Below are positions 41,804 to 53,178 of a stretch of 64,000 bases of DNA, in pieces (position 1 is the first letter of the stretch; each line of letters begins with the position of its first letter). Both the position numbers and the translations under genes were made by a program. The stretch comes from Streptomyces purpureus (GTDB lineage Bacteria > Actinomycetota > Actinomycetes > Streptomycetales > Streptomycetaceae): assembly GCF_014648195.1 (NCBI RefSeq), contig NZ_BMQQ01000004.1, forward strand, positions 274,217-338,216, in the 5' to 3' direction. The notes beneath the pieces are model-generated. The model was given only the letters and a program-made list of their open reading frames with translations. It did no database searches and was not told where the DNA came from.

Positions 41804-42529
41804 ATGGCCGTATTCGTCGCGCTCGGCGCGTTCCTGATGACGCTGTTCGGCGGCTGGGTCGCCGGCCGTGTCACCGACCGGCGCCACCTCGTCCTCGGCC
41901 TCGCCGGCGGTCTGATGCTCGGTGTCGTCGGCCTCGACCTCCTCCCCGAGGCGGTCGAGGCCGCCGGGGCCGAGGTGTTCGGAGTCCCGCAGGCCCTGCT
42001 GCTCTTCGTCGGCGGGTTCCTCCTCGCGCACCTGGTGGAACGCCTTCTGGCGGTCCGTCAGGCCGCCCATGGCGCCGACCGCGACGAGCGCGTCCCCCAG
42101 GTCGGCCTGACCGCCGCCGCGGCCATGGTCGGACACAGCCTCATGGACGGCATCGCGCTGGGCGCCGCATTCCAGATCGGCGGCGGCATGGGCGCCACCG
42201 TCGCGCTCGCCGTCATCACCCACGACTTCGCCGACGGCTTCAACACGTACACCATCACCAGCCTCTACGGGAACGCCCGCCACAAGGCCGTGGTCATGCT
42301 CGTCGCCGACGCGCTCGCCCCGATCGTGGGCGCCGCCTCGACGCTCTTCTTCAGCCTCCCCGAGGAACTGCTCGGCAGCTACCTCGGCTTCTTCGGCGGC
42401 GCGCTGCTCTACCTCGCCGCGGCCGAGATCCTCCCCGAGGCACACCACGACCACCCCGCGCGCTCCACGCTGGCGTGCACGGTCGCGGGGGTGGCGTTCA
42501 TCTGGCTCGTGGTGGGCCTGTCGCACTGA
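41804..42529 (+). CDS. ZIP-family metal transporter
   Basis: A 241-residue membrane protein with about eight hydrophobic segments. The metal-site helices are AAMVGHSLMDGIALGAAF (His and Asp) and ALAVITHDFADGFNTYTITS (His-Asp), followed by YLAAAEILPEAHHDHPAR with a Glu and His cluster. ZIP proteins carry zinc, iron or other divalent ions into the cytoplasm. Its place among cobalamin genes might hint at cobalt, but it reads on the opposite strand and no riboswitch precedes it. It has a 75-base divergent gap with cobE. Confidence 0.85.
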   Translation: MAVFVALGAFLMTLFGGWVAGRVTDRRHLVLGLAGGLMLGVVGLDLLPEAVEAAGAEVFGVPQALLLFVGGFLLAHLVERLLAVRQAAHGADRDERVPQVGLTAAAAMVGHSLMDGIALGAAFQIGGGMGATVALAVITHDFADGFNTYTITSLYGNARHKAVVMLVADALAPIVGAASTLFFSLPEELLGSYLGFFGGALLYLAAAEILPEAHHDHPARSTLACTVAGVAFIWLVVGLSH

Positions 42530-42561
42530 GACGACGGCCCGGCACAGGGAGGTCACGCGGG

Positions 42562-43938
42562 TCACGGACGCCGAACCTCGCGGCAGTGCTCGGCCAGGCG
42601 CCACGCCGTCCCCGGCGCCGCCGCCCAGTGCGTGTGCAGATAACTCGCGTGCACACCGCCCTGTACGAACCCCTCCACGCGCCGCTCCGGCTGCCGCAGC
42701 CCCCACGCCGGAACCGGGCCCGCACCCGGCTCCAGGACGGTCCGGTGGAACTCATGCCCCCGCATCCGGGTCCCCGCCGCGGCCAGCGGGCTGTCGCTCA
42801 CCGCGACCGCGTCGCGGTAGCCCAGCGTCAGCCGCTCCGACATCCGCGCGTCGGCGTCCAGCACCCCGCACATCGGCTTCCCGTCCAGCGACCGCGCCAG
42901 ATACAGCAGCCCCGCGCACTCGGCGGCGACCGGCGCACCGGAGCGCGCCAGCTCGGCGACGGCCTTGCGCAACGGCTCGTTGGCGGACAGCTCCGCCCCG
43001 TACATCTCGGGAAACCCGCCACCGATGACGAGCCCGCTCGTCCCCTCGGGAAGCGCCTCGTCCCTGAGCGGATCGAAGGTCACCACCTCGGCGCCGGCCG
43101 CCTCCAGCAGCTCCGCGTGCTCGGCGTACGAGAACGTGAACGCCGCCCCGCCGGCGACGGCGATGGTCGGCCTGCGGCCGTGCCCGCCCGTTCCGCCCTG
43201 CGGAGCGCCTGCCCACGACCAGGCGGACCATGGCTCCACGCGCAGCTCCGGCGCCGACCGCGCCAGCGCCAGCAGCCCCTCCAGGTCGCACCCCGCCCGC
43301 ACCTGCTCCGCCTGCGCCGCGACCGCCTCCACCGCCGCGGCCTGCCGCTCGGCCACCGGTACGAGCCCCAGATGCCGCGACGGCGTCGCCACCGCGGGCG
43401 CCCGCCGCAGCACCCCGAGCACCGGCACCCCGGACTCGCCGAGCGCCTCCCGCAGCAGATGCTCATGACGGTCGGTGGCGACCTTGTTGAGGATCACCCC
43501 GCCGATCCGCACCTCCGGGTCCCAGGACGCGAAGCCGTGCACCAGCGCCGCCACCGAGCGGGACTGCGACGACGCGTCCACGACCAGCACCACCGGCGCC
43601 TTCAGCAACTTGGCGACCTGCGCCGTCGACGCCAGCTCGCCCTGGTCGGCGGCGCCGTCGTACAGGCCCATCACACCCTCCACGACGGCCAGGTCGCAGC
43701 CGCGCGCGCCGTGCTCGAAGAGCGGCGCGATGAGCTCCGTACCGCACATAAACGCGTCGAGGTTGCGGCCCGGCCGGCCCGTGGCCAGCGCGTGGTAGCC
43801 CGGGTCGATGTAGTCCGGGCCGACCTTGTGCGGCGAGACCGCCAGACCACGGCCGGCGAACGCGGCCATCAGGCCGGTCGCGACCGTGGTCTTGCCCGCG
43901 CCGGAGGACGGCGCGGCGATGACGAGACGTGCTACCAC
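42562..43938 (-). CDS. cobB: Cobyrinate a,c-diamide synthase
   Basis: CobB amidates the a and c side chains of cobyrinate using glutamine and ATP. The 458 residues have the N-terminal ATPase (APSSGAGKTTVATGLMAAFA at about 9, DYIDPGYHALATGRPGRNLD) and a C-terminal class I glutamine amidotransferase (VAAECAGLLYLARSLDGKP with the nucleophile Cys, MRGHEFHRT with the catalytic His). Its start overlaps the end of cobO by seven bases. It is the last gene of the operon. Confidence 0.93.
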   Translation of the reverse strand: MVARLVIAAPSSGAGKTTVATGLMAAFAGRGLAVSPHKVGPDYIDPGYHALATGRPGRNLDAFMCGTELIAPLFEHGARGCDLAVVEGVMGLYDGAADQGELASTAQVAKLLKAPVVLVVDASSQSRSVAALVHGFASWDPEVRIGGVILNKVATDRHEHLLREALGESGVPVLGVLRRAPAVATPSRHLGLVPVAERQAAAVEAVAAQAEQVRAGCDLEGLLALARSAPELRVEPWSAWSWAGAPQGGTGGHGRRPTIAVAGGAAFTFSYAEHAELLEAAGAEVVTFDPLRDEALPEGTSGLVIGGGFPEMYGAELSANEPLRKAVAELARSGAPVAAECAGLLYLARSLDGKPMCGVLDADARMSERLTLGYRDAVAVSDSPLAAAGTRMRGHEFHRTVLEPGAGPVPAWGLRQPERRVEGFVQGGVHASYLHTHWAAAPGTAWRLAEHCREVRRP

Positions 43939-44540
43939 TCGATGCCCCGCTGCCCCTTCTGACCGGCGTCCATCGGGTGCCTCACCTTCGACATGTCGGT
44001 CACCAGATCCGCGAAGTCCATCAGCTCCTGCGGCGCGTTCCGCCCGGTGATCACCACATGCTGCTGACCCGGGCGGTCGCGCAGCACCTCGACGACCTCG
44101 GCGGTGTCGACCCAGCCCCAGTGCAGCAGATACGCGAACTCGTCCAGGACGTAGAACTTGTACGTCTCGGCAGCGAGGTCCCGCTTGACCTGCTCCCAGC
44201 CCTCACGGGCCTTCTCCTCGTGGGACTGCTCGCCCTCGGCGACCTCGCGCTGGATCCACGACCAGCCCTCGCCCATCTTGTTCCAGCTGACCGTGCCGCC
44301 CTTGCCGGTCTCGCCGAGGGCCTTGAGCGCGTTCTCCTCGCCGACCTTCCACTTCGCCGACTTGACGAACTGGAACACCCCGACGGGCCAGCCCTGGTTC
44401 CAGGCGCGCAGCGCCATCCCGAACGCGGCCGTCGACTTCCCCTTGCCGATGCCCGTGTGCACCATCACCAGCGCACGGTTACGGCGCTGACGGGTGGTGA
44501 GACCGTCGTCGGGTACGACGGTCGGCTGTCCCTGCGGCAT
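43932..44540 (-). CDS. cobO: Cob(I)yrinic acid a,c-diamide adenosyltransferase
   Basis: CobO attaches the adenosyl ligand to the cobalt. The 202 residues show the P-loop VHTGIGKGKSTAAFGMALRA, VGVFQFVKSAKWKVGEENAL, the VLDEFAYLLHWGWVD Walker B and the VITGRNAPQELMDFADLVTD motif, all CobO-typical. Start and chelatase stop share one base (TAATG), so translation is coupled. Confidence 0.95.
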   Translation of the reverse strand: MPQGQPTVVPDDGLTTRQRRNRALVMVHTGIGKGKSTAAFGMALRAWNQGWPVGVFQFVKSAKWKVGEENALKALGETGKGGTVSWNKMGEGWSWIQREVAEGEQSHEEKAREGWEQVKRDLAAETYKFYVLDEFAYLLHWGWVDTAEVVEVLRDRPGQQHVVITGRNAPQELMDFADLVTDMSKVRHPMDAGQKGQRGIEW

Positions 44541-46567
44541 TAGGCGGCCCTCCTCGTTGTCCTGTGCGATTCCTGTACGTCCCTCACGAGACCGGCGATG
44601 CTGTCGGCCCGCAGCTCGTCCAGCGTCACGGCGGTGCCGCCGAGCTCACGGGCGAGGTCCCCGGCGAGGCCGAGCCGCACCATCCCCGTCTCGCAGTCCA
44701 CGACGACCGACGCCGTCCCCTCCGCGGCGTGCAGCCGCGCGGCCCGGGCGGCCAGCGCCACAGGATCGGGGCCGCCGGTCGCCCGGCCGTCCGTCACCAC
44801 GACCAGAAGCGGGCGGCGCGACGGATCACGCAACCGCTCCACGCGCAGTACGTCATGTGCCTTCAGCAGGCCCGCCGCCAGCGGGGTACGGCCCCCGGTC
44901 GGCAGCTCCTCGAGCCGGACGGCGGCCGCGTCCACCGACGACGTCGGCGGCAGCGCCACCTCGGCGCCCTTGCCCCGGAAGGTCACCAGACCGACCTTGT
45001 CCCGGCGCTGATACGCGTCGAGGAGCAGCGACAGCACCGCGCCCTTCACCGCTCCCATCCGCTGCCGGGCCGCCATCGAGCCGGAGGCGTCGACGGCGAA
45101 CAGCACCAGATTGCCCTCCCGGCCCTCGCGGGTGGCCTGCCGCAGATCGTCCCGGCGCACCACCAGACCCGGGCCGGAGCGGCCCCGCGCCCTCTGGTGC
45201 GGGGCGGCCGCGGTGACTGTCGCGGTCAGGTGCAGCTTGGTCAGCGCGCCGCGCGGGCGGGTCGAGCCGGTGGTCCGGCCGTGCTCGGTACGGGCCCGGG
45301 AGCGGCGTCCGGCCGCGCCCTCGCCGAGTCCGGGCACGCTGAGCACCTTCGTACGGAACGGCTCACCGGCCTTGACGGCGGCCCGCTCCCCGGCACCGGG
45401 ACCGCCGGTGGACGGCGCGGGTTCGGGGGACTCCTCGGGCCCTTGCTCAGGCGCCTGGTCGGGCGCGTCGCCCTGCGGAGGGACACCGCCCCCACCGCCC
45501 GGACCGCCGTCGCCCGGGCCCTGCGGGTCCGGGTCGTCGTCGGGCTCGTCGTCGCCCTTGAACTGCTCCAGGGTCTCGTCGAGCTTGTCCTGGTCCAGCC
45601 CCGGCGCGTCGAACGGATTGCGCCGTCGGCGGTGCGGAAGCGCTAGCAGCGCGGCCTGCCGTACGTCCTCGGAGGTGACGTCGGTCCGGCCCGCCCAGGC
45701 GGCGAGCGCCGTCGCCGTACGGGCCATCACGATGTCGGCGCGCATGCCGTCGACCTCGAACGCGGCGCAGGTCGCGGCGATCTGGAGCAGGGCCGCGTCC
45801 CCGAGCACCACCTGCGGCAGCAGGGCGCGCGCGGCGACGATCCGGTCCCGCAGCGCGGCCTCCTCCTCCGCCCAGCGGGTGGCGAACACGGCCGGGTCGT
45901 CCTCGAACGCCAGCCGCCGCCGCACGACCTCGACCCGCTGCTCCGGATCCCGGGAGGCGGCGACCTCGACGGTCAGACCGAACCGGTCGAGCAGCTGGGG
46001 CCGCAGCTCGCCCTCCTCGGGGTTCATGGTCCCGACGAGCAGGAAGCGGGCCGCGTGCCGTACGGAGACGCCTTCGCGCTCGACGTGGGAGGCGCCCATG
46101 GCGGCGGCGTCGAGGAGGAGGTCCACGAGGTGGTCGTGGAGGAGGTTGACCTCGTCCACGTAGAGGATGCCCCGGTGCGCCTGGGCGAGCAGCCCGGGCT
46201 CGAAGGCCTTCACGCCTTCGGACAGGGCCCGCTCGATGTCCAGCGCCCCGACGAGCCGGTCCTCGGACGCTCCGACCGGCAGTTCGACCAGCCGCGTCGG
46301 ACGCGTGACGCCTGGCGCGGGCTCGTGCGGCCCGTCAGGGCACTGCGGGTCGGGAGCCTCGGGCGCGCACGAGAAGCGGCAGCCCGCGACGGCGTCCATG
46401 GCGGGCAGCAGGGCCGTCAGGCCGCGCACGATCGTCGACTTGGCCGTGCCCTTCTCTCCTCGGACGAGGACACCGCCGATGGCCGGGGAGACGGCGTTGA
46501 GCAGCAGGCTGAGCCGCATGTCGTCCATGCCGACAACGGCGGTGAACGGGTAGGGAGCCGAGGCCAT
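44540..46567 (-). CDS. Putative cobaltochelatase, fused ChlI/ChlD-like ATPase
   Basis: A 675-residue protein combining two chelatase subunits. Residues about 1-335 are the AAA+ module ([60 protein letters not shown]). An acidic, Pro/Gly-rich linker (about 340-400) follows. Residues about 475-660 are a von Willebrand A domain with the metal site [20 protein letters not shown]. It resembles magnesium chelatase I/D subunits; the operon makes cobalt the probable metal. The large CobN-type subunit is not in this window. Confidence 0.88.
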   Translation of the reverse strand: MASAPYPFTAVVGMDDMRLSLLLNAVSPAIGGVLVRGEKGTAKSTIVRGLTALLPAMDAVAGCRFSCAPEAPDPQCPDGPHEPAPGVTRPTRLVELPVGASEDRLVGALDIERALSEGVKAFEPGLLAQAHRGILYVDEVNLLHDHLVDLLLDAAAMGASHVEREGVSVRHAARFLLVGTMNPEEGELRPQLLDRFGLTVEVAASRDPEQRVEVVRRRLAFEDDPAVFATRWAEEEAALRDRIVAARALLPQVVLGDAALLQIAATCAAFEVDGMRADIVMARTATALAAWAGRTDVTSEDVRQAALLALPHRRRRNPFDAPGLDQDKLDETLEQFKGDDEPDDDPDPQGPGDGGPGGGGGVPPQGDAPDQAPEQGPEESPEPAPSTGGPGAGERAAVKAGEPFRTKVLSVPGLGEGAAGRRSRARTEHGRTTGSTRPRGALTKLHLTATVTAAAPHQRARGRSGPGLVVRRDDLRQATREGREGNLVLFAVDASGSMAARQRMGAVKGAVLSLLLDAYQRRDKVGLVTFRGKGAEVALPPTSSVDAAAVRLEELPTGGRTPLAAGLLKAHDVLRVERLRDPSRRPLLVVVTDGRATGGPDPVALAARAARLHAAEGTASVVVDCETGMVRLGLAGDLARELGGTAVTLDELRADSIAGLVRDVQESHRTTRRAA

Positions 46568-46724
46568 TAACGGGTACCCCTTTCGAGGGAAGTGCAGTGC
46601 TCGGGCACGTCGGCATGGTGGGGGAGGGCGGTCCCGCCTGCCCGGGGGCAGTGCCGGGACGGCCGGGTGGACGGTCGTACGGGCTCGTTGCGCTCCGCCC
46701 AGGCGGGCGCGTGGCCGGGGCCGT

Positions 46725-48254
46725 TCACGGCGCCCCCGGCGGCACGAACGGCAGCCCCGCCCGCGGGCCCTGCTCGATGAGCCGCAGCAGCGCGTCGGTG
46801 TCGGCGTGCTCCTCGATCAGGTCGCCGAGGCGGTCCAGCTGTTCTTCGCGGAGCGCGCCGAAGGACGTGTCCGGCGCGGGTACGAAACGGCGGCCCGCCG
46901 CGGCCGCGACCTCCCGCAGGAACGCCCGCCGGAAGCCGTCGCTCTCGAGCGACCCGTGCCAGTGCGTGCCCCACACCGCGCCGACTCGGCAGCCGTCCAG
47001 GAACGGCTCGCCGCCGCGCACGTCGGCGACGCCGTGGTGGATCTCGTACCCCTCGACCCACTCGCCGAGGGCCTCACCGACGGGCCGCGCGAGGGTCTTC
47101 TCGGGGGCGAACCGTACGTCCACGGGCAGCAGCCCGAGCCCCGCGACCTCGCCGGCCCGGGACTCGACGTCGTCCACAATCCGCTCCGCCAGGGCCTGGA
47201 AGCCGCCGCAGATGCCGAGCACCGGCCGGCCCTCGGCCGCCCGGCGCCCGATCGCGTCGGCGAGGCCGCGCTCACGGAGCCAGGCCAGCGCCTTCACCGT
47301 CCCCCGGGTGCCGGGGACGACGACCAGGTCGGCGTCGACGAGCTCCTCGGCCCGGTCCACGAACCGCACCACCACACCGGGCTCCGCGGCGAGCGCGTCC
47401 ACGTCGGTGAAGTTGGACATCAGGGGGACCGCGCACACGGCGACCCGCAGCACGTCCTCGCCGACCGGCGGCGCCACCTCCGATTCACGGACCGCGCCGC
47501 GCAGGGAGACCCGCAGCCCGTCCTCCTCGTCGATGCCGAGACCGTGGGCGTAGGGCAGGACGCCGAACGTGGGCCGTCCCGTGAGCCCCTTCAGCATGTC
47601 GAGTCCCGGCGTCAGGAGCGTCACGTCGCCCCGGAACTTGTTCACGAGATAGCCGGCGACGAGCTCCTGGTCCTCGGGCGCGAGCAGCGCCGTCGTCCCG
47701 AAGAACTGGGCGAACACCCCGCCCCGGTCGATGTCCCCGACCACGACGACGGGGAAGCGCGCGGCGCGCGCTATGCCCATGTTCACGATGTCGGTGCGGC
47801 GCAGATTGATCTCCGCCGGACTTCCGGCCCCCTCGCAGATCACGGCGTCATACGTGCCCCGCAGCTCCTCCAGGCACGCCACGACCGGCTCGTACAGCTC
47901 GCGCTGCCGTCCGCCGTGGTAGCCGCGGGCGCTCATCTCGCCGACCGGCTTGCCCATGAGCACGACCTGGCTGGAGCGGTCGCTGCCGGGCTTCAGCAGG
48001 ACCGGGTTCATCAGCGCCGTCGGCTCCACGCGCGCGGCCTGCGCCTGCATGGCCTGCGCCCGGCCGATCTCCGCGCCCTCACGGGTGACGAAGGAGTTCA
48101 GGGACATGTTCTGCCCCTTGAACGGCGCGACCTTGATTCCCTTGCGGACCAGCCAGCGGCAGATGCCGGCCGTCACGACGCTCTTGCCCGCGTCCGACGT
48201 TGTCCCGGCGACCATCAGCCCGCCGCCGGGGCCGCCCCCGCTCCCGCCCCTCAT
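46725..48254 (-). CDS. cobQ: Cobyric acid synthase
   Basis: CobQ amidates the b, d, e and g side chains. The 509 residues contain the dethiobiotin-synthetase-like ATPase ([60 protein letters not shown]) and a C-terminal amidotransferase ([20 protein letters not shown] with nucleophile Cys, [20 protein letters not shown] with catalytic His). Its ATG at 48254 overlaps the cbiB stop (ATGA). A 157-base gap separates it from the chelatase gene. Confidence 0.95.
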   Translation of the reverse strand: MRGGSGGGPGGGLMVAGTTSDAGKSVVTAGICRWLVRKGIKVAPFKGQNMSLNSFVTREGAEIGRAQAMQAQAARVEPTALMNPVLLKPGSDRSSQVVLMGKPVGEMSARGYHGGRQRELYEPVVACLEELRGTYDAVICEGAGSPAEINLRRTDIVNMGIARAARFPVVVVGDIDRGGVFAQFFGTTALLAPEDQELVAGYLVNKFRGDVTLLTPGLDMLKGLTGRPTFGVLPYAHGLGIDEEDGLRVSLRGAVRESEVAPPVGEDVLRVAVCAVPLMSNFTDVDALAAEPGVVVRFVDRAEELVDADLVVVPGTRGTVKALAWLRERGLADAIGRRAAEGRPVLGICGGFQALAERIVDDVESRAGEVAGLGLLPVDVRFAPEKTLARPVGEALGEWVEGYEIHHGVADVRGGEPFLDGCRVGAVWGTHWHGSLESDGFRRAFLREVAAAAGRRFVPAPDTSFGALREEQLDRLGDLIEEHADTDALLRLIEQGPRAGLPFVPPGAP

Positions 48255-49213
48255 GTACGCCTCCGCTTCATGGCCGTCACGGCCAGCCGCCCGCCCACGC
48301 ACGCGGCCAGGGCGAGCGCGCTCACCCGGCGCGACAGCCGCACCGCGCGTTCGATGTCCGCCACCTCGACGGCCCGGCCGTCGCCGTTGAGCACGGGCCG
48401 GTGCTCGACCCGGCCGCCGTACGAGAGGGTGCCGCCGAGCCGTACGCCGAGCGCGCCCGCGAACGTGGCCTCCACCGGGCCGGCGTTGGGGCTCGGGTGC
48501 TTGCCCGCGTCGGCCCGCCAGGCCCGCAGCGCGCCGCGCGGGTCGCCGCCGGCGGCCGTGGCCAGGGCGGCGGTGAGCCGGGCGCCGGGCCAGCCGGCGA
48601 GGTCGTCGAGGCGGGCCGAGGCCCAGCCGAAGCGGCGGTGGCGCGGCGACTTGTGACCCACCATGGCGTCCAGGGTGTTCACGGCCCGGAAGCCGGCCAG
48701 CCCCGGCACCCCGGCCACCGCGCCCCACACCAGCGCGCCGACCACGGCGTCGGAGGTGTTCTCGGCGACGGACTCCACCACGGCGCGGGCGATCCCGGGA
48801 CCGTCCAGGGCCTGCGGGTCACGGCCGCACAGATGGGGCAGCCGCTCGCGGGCCACCTCCAGGTCTCCGGCGGCGAGCGCCCCGCCGATGGCGCGGGCCT
48901 CGCGGCCCAGGGACGTGCCGCCCACGACGGACCAGACGCAGGCCGCGGTCAGGGCGACGGACGCGGCGCCGTGGCCGCGTACGGCGCGGGCCGCGAGCGC
49001 GCCGGCGGCGGCGGCTCCTCCGGCGCAGACGGCGGTGTGCAGTGCGCCCCAGCCGCGGTGGTCGCGCCAGAGCGCGCGCTCGACGGCTCCGGCGGCCCGG
49101 CCGAAGGCGGCGACGGGATGGCCCCGGCGGGGGTCCCCCAGGACGAGATCGGCCACCAGTCCTGCGGTGGCGCCGTACGCGTAGACAGCGGTCGCTCTGC
49201 TGCGGCCAGGCAT
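48251..49213 (-). CDS. cbiB: Adenosylcobinamide-phosphate synthase (CbiB/CobD)
   Basis: A 320-residue membrane enzyme that joins the aminopropanol arm to adenosylcobyric acid. It has several hydrophobic stretches (for example ALALAACVGGRLAVTAMK near the end), the start GLVADLVLGDPRRGHPVAAF, the motif VVESVAENTSDAVVGALVWG, FRAVNTLDAMVGHKSPRHRR and the SPNAGPVEATFAGALGVRLG segment, all CbiB-typical. It is the first gene behind the riboswitch and leads cobQ, chelatase, cobO and cobB. Confidence 0.93.
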   Translation of the reverse strand: MPGRSRATAVYAYGATAGLVADLVLGDPRRGHPVAAFGRAAGAVERALWRDHRGWGALHTAVCAGGAAAAGALAARAVRGHGAASVALTAACVWSVVGGTSLGREARAIGGALAAGDLEVARERLPHLCGRDPQALDGPGIARAVVESVAENTSDAVVGALVWGAVAGVPGLAGFRAVNTLDAMVGHKSPRHRRFGWASARLDDLAGWPGARLTAALATAAGGDPRGALRAWRADAGKHPSPNAGPVEATFAGALGVRLGGTLSYGGRVEHRPVLNGDGRAVEVADIERAVRLSRRVSALALAACVGGRLAVTAMKRRRT

Positions 49214-49224
49214 GGCGCAATGTC

Positions 49225-49400
49225 CTCACTCAGGGTCCGCGCCCTGGCTCGACGTGACCGGCGGTGAGAGTTCCTGGCTCCCGGGGATCAGCTCCCCGGT
49301 CACAGTGGCGGGACCGCGCCGGATTCGCACCGGACTTCCTCTACTGCCGCCGTAATGGCCCCGGCAGTCCACCACGCTGCCCGAATGCCCGTCAACTCAC
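49225..49400 (-). promoter_or_regulatory. Cobalamin riboswitch
   Basis: On the minus strand the leader reads AAGTCCGGTGCGAATCCGGC, then GCGGTCCCGCCACTG and TGACCGGGGAGC: the conserved core and B12 box (GCCACTG) of adenosylcobalamin riboswitches, with the usual paired arms either side. A GC-rich arm and CGGTGAGAG-like stretch follow, ending 12 bases before cbiB. Bound cobalamin would shut down the operon. Exact limits are approximate. Confidence 0.92.
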
Positions 49401-49411
49401 CCTTGACCTGC

Positions 49412-49465
49412 GCATACGGAAGGGGCGGACTGCACCTTGTGGTGCGGCCCGCCCCTTCCGTATGC
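49412..49465 (-). terminator. Long terminator between the phosphate genes and the riboswitch
   Basis: A perfect 17-bp stem (GCATACGGAAGGGGCGG at 49412-49428 with 49449-49465) encloses a 20-base loop that itself holds GCACC-TTGT-GGTGC. It starts 16 bases past the stop of the 73-aa gene and ends the phosphate-transport transcript before the riboswitch. Confidence 0.85.
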
Positions 49466-49480
49466 CGTGGAGCGCCGTGG

Positions 49481-49702
49481 TCAGACGACGATCAGATAGA
49501 TGCCGTACGCCACGGCCGCCGCGCAGAGCGCGAAGCAGGCGTAGGCGCCGGTACGGGCCAGGGTGGCGGAGCCTCCCTGGGCGGCGGCCGACTCCTGCTT
49601 GGAGAGGCCGACGATGCCGAGGGTGAACAGGCCCACCAGAGCGACGGTGGCCACGAGGCTGACACCGAAGACGGTGCCGAGAGCTGCCCAGTCGATCTTC
49701 AT
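49481..49702 (-). CDS. Small membrane protein in an operon with the phosphate transporter
   Basis: A 73-residue protein with two hydrophobic helices (about 8-32, VFGVSLVATVALVGLFTLGI, and 50-72) and a short polar middle (SKQESAAAQGGSATLART). It lies 12 bases after the Pit transporter stop on the same strand. Small partners of this kind follow pit genes in streptomycetes as I recall; function unknown. Confidence 0.75.
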   Translation of the reverse strand: MKIDWAALGTVFGVSLVATVALVGLFTLGIVGLSKQESAAAQGGSATLARTGAYACFALCAAAVAYGIYLIVV

Positions 49703-49714
49703 GCGTTTCTTTCC

Positions 49715-50971
<1,257 letters not shown>

Positions 50972-51238
50972 TTACCCAGGCAATCGTTTGACGTCAGTGG
51001 CTGGATGAACGTAGGCAACCTGAGTGAACGGAAGGTGAACTGGGAGGGTTGCGGGGGTGTCCCCATTCGGGTGCATGTCCCTCCGCTTTCCGTTCGAAGC
51101 GGCCCTCCGGCCCATGGTTTCGGGGCAGGACGCGGCTTTCGGGCTCTCGCGCGCCTCTTCGGGCGGTCTGCCCGGCCCTCCCGAAGAGATACTGATCACG
51201 TCGGCGCGGCCGCCCGCCCCGGCTGGCACGATCACCCC

Positions 51239-51895
51239 ATGGACCCCATGGAACAGACTCTCGAAGAGGCCTGGCGGGAGCTCGTGGCCACGGCCCGCAG
51301 GACCGTCACGGACGGCCTGGTCGTCGGGACGTCGGGCAATGTCTCCGTCCGCGTCGGGGACCTCGTCCTGGTGACCCCGAGCGCGGTGCCCTACCACCGT
51401 CTCACGGAGGAGGACCTCCTCGCCGTCGGCCTCGACGGCCGGCCGGTACGGGGCACGCTCCCACCCACCAGCGAGCTGCCGATGCACCTGGCCGTCTACC
51501 GGAACACCTCCGCCGCCGCCGTCGTCCACACCCACGCCGTCCACGCCACCGCCGTCTCCACCCTCGTCACCGAGCTCCCGGCCGTGCACTACATGACCGG
51601 CGCCCTCGGCGGCCCCGTCCGCGTTGCCCCGTACGCCCTCTACGGCACCCAGGAACTCGCCGGCCATGTGCTCGACGCCCTCGACGGCCGCACCGGCTGC
51701 CTCCTGCGCAACCATGGCACCCTCACCTACGGCGACACCCTCACCCAGGCCTACGACCGCACCGCCCAGCTCGAATGGATGTGCCACGTCTGGCTCACCG
51801 CCAGCACGCTCCCCGGCCGCACCCCCTCCCTGCTCACCCCGGCCCAGCTCGACGAGGCCGCCGAGAAGCTCCACGGCTACGGCCGCCCCGCCTGA
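51239..51895 (+). CDS. Class II aldolase/adducin family protein
   Basis: A 218-residue zinc enzyme of the L-fuculose-phosphate aldolase type. It has GTSGNVSVRVGDLVLVTPSA, the PTSELPMHLAVYRNTSAAAV region (Glu), the zinc pair VVHTHAVHATAVS (H-x-H) near 95 and the third ligand in CLLRNHGTLTYGDTLTQA near 155. Substrate unclear; methylthioribulose- or fuculose-phosphate-like sugars are typical. Starts at 51239 (ATG) or three codons later at 51248. Confidence 0.85.
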   Translation: MDPMEQTLEEAWRELVATARRTVTDGLVVGTSGNVSVRVGDLVLVTPSAVPYHRLTEEDLLAVGLDGRPVRGTLPPTSELPMHLAVYRNTSAAAVVHTHAVHATAVSTLVTELPAVHYMTGALGGPVRVAPYALYGTQELAGHVLDALDGRTGCLLRNHGTLTYGDTLTQAYDRTAQLEWMCHVWLTASTLPGRTPSLLTPAQLDEAAEKLHGYGRPA

Positions 51896-51972
51896 CCCGC
51901 CCTCCGGGGCAGGGGCGCGGGGCCCGGGGCCGCCCACTGGCAGGGCATGGCCGTCGTACCGACACTGGGAGG

Positions 51973-53100
51973 GTGCGCCCGGCTACAGCGACGGCAGCGG
52001 CCGTCACCACCCTGATAGGCATCGGTGCGGCCGCCATCGCGGCCGGCCGGTACGCCAGCGACGCGGCCCTGCGAACGCCGCCCGACCGGCCCCTGCCCGG
52101 CGACCCCCGGCTCACCGTCCACGACACGGCGCCCGGCCGGATCACCCTGACCCGCAGCCTCGCCGCCCTGCGCCCCGGCATCTACGGCCTCGCCGGGAAC
52201 GACCTGCACGCCGTCGTCGGCCCCGTCGACGACGGCGTCGCCCACACCGCGGACACCGTCGTACGCAGCCTGGAGCGCGTGGAGCACGGCACCCCGCGCA
52301 CCGGCAGCCGCGTCCGGATCACCCCCCAGCTCTACAGCGGCACCCCCGCGGACTCCCTCGGCCTCGCCCACGAGGACCTGGAGATCCCCGGAGAGCTCGG
52401 CACCCTCCCCGCCTGGCTCGTGCCGGCCGCCCGCGGCACCTGGGTCATCACCGTCCACGGCCTCGGCACCACCCGGCACCACCCCCTCAATCTCCTCCCC
52501 TTCCTCAACCGCCACCAGTTCCCCGTGGTCAACCTCGCCTACCGGGGAGACCCGGGCGCCCCCCGCTCCCCGGACGGCCTCGGGCACCTCGGCGACTCGG
52601 AGTGGCGCGACGTGGACGCCGCCATCCGGCACGCCGTCCGCCTCGGCGCCGACCGCGTCATCCTGCACGGCTGGTCCACCGGCGCGGCGATGGCCCTGCA
52701 CGCCGCCGCCAACTCCGGCCTGCGCGACCGCATCAGCGGACTCGTCCTGGACTCGCCCGTCCTCGACTGGCAGGCCACCCTGCGCGCCCTCGCCGCCGCC
52801 CGCCGCACCCCCAGCAGGCTCCTGCCGCTCGCCGTCCGGGCCGCCCAGGGCCGCACCGGCCTGCACGGCGACCGGCTCCAGGAGGCCGCCGACCCGGAGG
52901 TCATGCGCGTCCCCGCCCTGATCTTCCACGGCCCCGACGACACCCTCGCCCCCTGGGGCCCCTCCCAGGAGCTCGCCGCCCGGCGCCCCGACCTCGTCAC
53001 CCTGCACACCGTCAGGAACGCCCCGCACGCGTCCATGTGGAACGCCGACCCCGCCCGGTACGAAGAGGCGCTCCGGCGCTTCCTCACCCCCCTCATGTAG
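51973..53100 (+). CDS. Membrane-anchored alpha/beta hydrolase
   Basis: A 375-residue protein. The N-terminus (VRPATATAAAVTTLIGIGAA) is a signal anchor, so the enzyme probably faces outward. The hydrolase fold starts near 145 (WVITVHGLGTTRHHPLNLLP), the nucleophile elbow is ILHGWSTGAAMALHAA (Ser near 226), the acid Asp is in LIFHGPDDTLAPW and the His in RNAPHASMWNADP. Substrate unknown. The GTG at 51973 has GGGAGG directly in front, unusually close; it lies 78 bases after the aldolase. Confidence 0.85.
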   Translation: MRPATATAAAVTTLIGIGAAAIAAGRYASDAALRTPPDRPLPGDPRLTVHDTAPGRITLTRSLAALRPGIYGLAGNDLHAVVGPVDDGVAHTADTVVRSLERVEHGTPRTGSRVRITPQLYSGTPADSLGLAHEDLEIPGELGTLPAWLVPAARGTWVITVHGLGTTRHHPLNLLPFLNRHQFPVVNLAYRGDPGAPRSPDGLGHLGDSEWRDVDAAIRHAVRLGADRVILHGWSTGAAMALHAAANSGLRDRISGLVLDSPVLDWQATLRALAAARRTPSRLLPLAVRAAQGRTGLHGDRLQEAADPEVMRVPALIFHGPDDTLAPWGPSQELAARRPDLVTLHTVRNAPHASMWNADPARYEEALRRFLTPLM

Positions 53101-53178
53101 CCCCGCGCCCCCCTCATCCGAGCGCGGTGAGACTCATTCCGTTTGGGCTTTCGGGCCGTCAGCGGGAAGACTGCTCCC

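Noticed and set aside
41254..43962. 902-aa plus-strand frame over cobE, the ZIP gene and cobB
   Set aside because: Antisense/out-of-frame shadow spanning three well-supported genes.
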